This document shows, piece after piece, positions 63,235 through 64,000 of a stretch of 64,000 nt of DNA. A model generated the notes under the pieces. That model did no database searches and was not told where the DNA came from. It saw nothing but the letters and a program-made list of their open reading frames with translations. A program made the translations under genes and the position numbers. Source of the DNA: Verrucomicrobiota bacterium. Its GTDB lineage: Bacteria; Verrucomicrobiota; Verrucomicrobiia; Verrucomicrobiales; Akkermansiaceae. Every line of letters starts with the position of its first letter. Position 1 is the first letter of the stretch. The DNA is taken from the NCBI GenBank assembly GCA_026397725.1, contig JAPLUI010000331.1, forward strand, positions 61,691 to 125,690, in the 5' to 3' direction.

Positions 63235-63856
63235 GTGAGCGTCAAACCACGGAATTTCAGAACATGGCTGCTGTGTTCGTGTCTTGCGGGGAGTCCCGCC
63301 AAGGCGCAAACCGAAGCGGATGTGGCTGCGGAGTTGCGCCAGGAACTCAAGGCCCTGCACAACGATTACGAACAACGCATCGCGCAACTCGAAGCCCGCA
63401 TCAGGGACTTGGAGAAGCACACCCCGCCCGCACCACAGCAGGCCACCCCGCCCGCCCGCCACCGTCCCCCGGCCAAACCAAAGCCGCACGAGCCCAAACC
63501 GTCCCCCGCCGCCGCGCCGGCAGCGCCGCCGGTCGCGCATGACCCGTCGGCCGGCACTGCGGCCGCGAGCATGAGCCGGCAGGCCCGGGAGCGGTTCGGC
63601 GGTGACACCGAAACCCGCGACCTCGCCCCGCAAGCGGACGCCGCAAAATTGTTAGACAAGCGGATCGAGGACATCCTGGAGGGCTATCTCGACATCAGCG
63701 GTTATTTCCGTGCGGGTTACGGTCGGTCGGACGAGGACGGTCCGCAACGGGCGTTCGGACTGCCCGGCGTGAGCAAGTATCGGCTGGGCAACGAGGCCGA
63801 GAACTATGGCGAGATCAACTTCGCGAAGACCTTTTTCAAGCCGGGCGCATTCACCC
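63235..63856 (+). pseudogene. N-terminal part of a LamB-like carbohydrate porin
   Basis: From GTG 63235: signal peptide ending 'PAKAQ', a coiled-coil ('ELRQELKALHNDYEQRIAQLEARIRDLEKH'), a Pro/Ala-rich linker, then the first strands of a maltoporin-like barrel ('LDISGYFRAGYGRSDEDGPQRAFGLPG', 'KYRLGNEAENYGEINFAKTFF'). Homology stops near 63850, where the sequence changes to the 'GGGCATGCGCGTCAA' element. The frame stays open to the window edge but codes nonsense there. Truncated by rearrangement or insertion; the coiled-coil would normally mediate trimer or cell-wall contact. Confidence 0.75.
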
Positions 63857-63867
63857 CCGGCGGGCAT

Positions 63868-64000
63868 GCGCGTCAAGTTAAGGGCTTATTCCCTTTAACC
63901 ACGGGCTTTTTCGGCTTCACGCGGCGGAGAACGAACGTGTTCCGGTCTTCCACCAGCCATTCCATCTCCTCTCCCTTCTCGATCTGCGCCGCCTCCGCCA
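63868..64000 (-). CDS. Partial small protein, AbrB/antitoxin-like C-terminus
   Basis: On the minus strand the frame enters from the window edge and ends at a TGA (63868-63870): 'AEAAQIEKGEEMEWLVEDRNTFVLRRVKPKK'. The 'KGEEMEWLVEDRN.FVLRRV' pattern resembles a swapped-hairpin AbrB/SpoVT-type DNA-binding domain. Its stop codon lies within the short sequence shared with 36653-36676. Start lies outside the window. Confidence 0.5.

Overview
The window is high-GC DNA that looks like it comes from a Verrucomicrobiota-type bacterium. This is inferred from the protein families: many sulfatases, PATR-type surface proteins whose C-terminus carries a 'DSNNDGVTNG' motif, hydrazine-synthase-alpha-like/c-type cytochrome surface proteins, SUMF1-type proteins and extensive dispersed palindromic repeats. 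No rRNA, tRNA or CRISPR array was seen.

Layout. (1) 1-7.2 kb, plus strand: the tail of one sulfatase, an aquaporin, a lipoprotein lipase, a Cys-type arylsulfatase, a BASS-type transporter and a DUF4239 membrane protein. (2) 7.2-17.6 kb: a decayed comM, a sensor kinase with two response regulators, a lipoprotein overlapping an anaerobic sulfatase-maturating radical SAM enzyme, a heptamer tandem repeat, a second sulfatase, a Tat-exported 5'-nucleotidase, and remnants of a DUF2252 gene and an outer-membrane protein. (3) 17.8-43 kb: a sialic-acid-type glycan locus. A minus-strand operon (sialidase, Svx/AvrXca-like metallopeptidase, SUMF1-like protein, di-heme cytochrome, HZS-alpha-like protein) faces a plus-strand HZS-alpha-like paralogue. 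nanA faces a NanM-like kelch protein. A PQQ-propeller/metallopeptidase pair faces an MFS transporter. A GntR-HTH regulator with a sugar-sensor domain ends the locus. (4) 43-48 kb: two surface proteins sharing signal peptide, C-terminal module and a ~280-bp upstream cassette. (5) 48-53 kb: a DUF433/DUF5615 toxin-antitoxin remnant, a GH63/MGH1-like glycosidase and several gene fragments. (6) 53.4-61.3 kb: a decayed type I restriction-modification locus housing an AAA ATPase/TOPRIM gene pair and rhuM. (7) 61.3-64 kb: a graveyard of fragments (Wzz-like, lipase, pyruvate kinase, LamB-like porin).

How it fits together. Five copies of a conserved upstream block carry an inverted repeat, ATTGG-(about 11 A/T)-CCAAT, in front of the HZS-alpha-like, nanM-like, MFS and the two surface-protein genes. 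Three of these blocks sit in divergent intergenic regions. A perfect 8+8 version covers the -10 and start codon of the GntR-type regulator gene, so that regulator is the natural candidate to bind them all. This would make one regulon for release, import and breakdown of sialylated (possibly sulfated) glycans.

Most unusual features. Palindromic elements of at least two families are inserted in frame inside hsdR. A DUF559 endonuclease flanked by the same palindromes is inserted in frame inside hsdM. hsdR otherwise reads in one frame from start to end but carries three isolated nonsense codons. Three genes have a -10 box only 6-7 nt before the start codon, implying leaderless transcripts. Many genes are broken by internal deletion or truncation, suggesting an actively decaying and rearranging genome segment (or, less interestingly, assembly artefacts).
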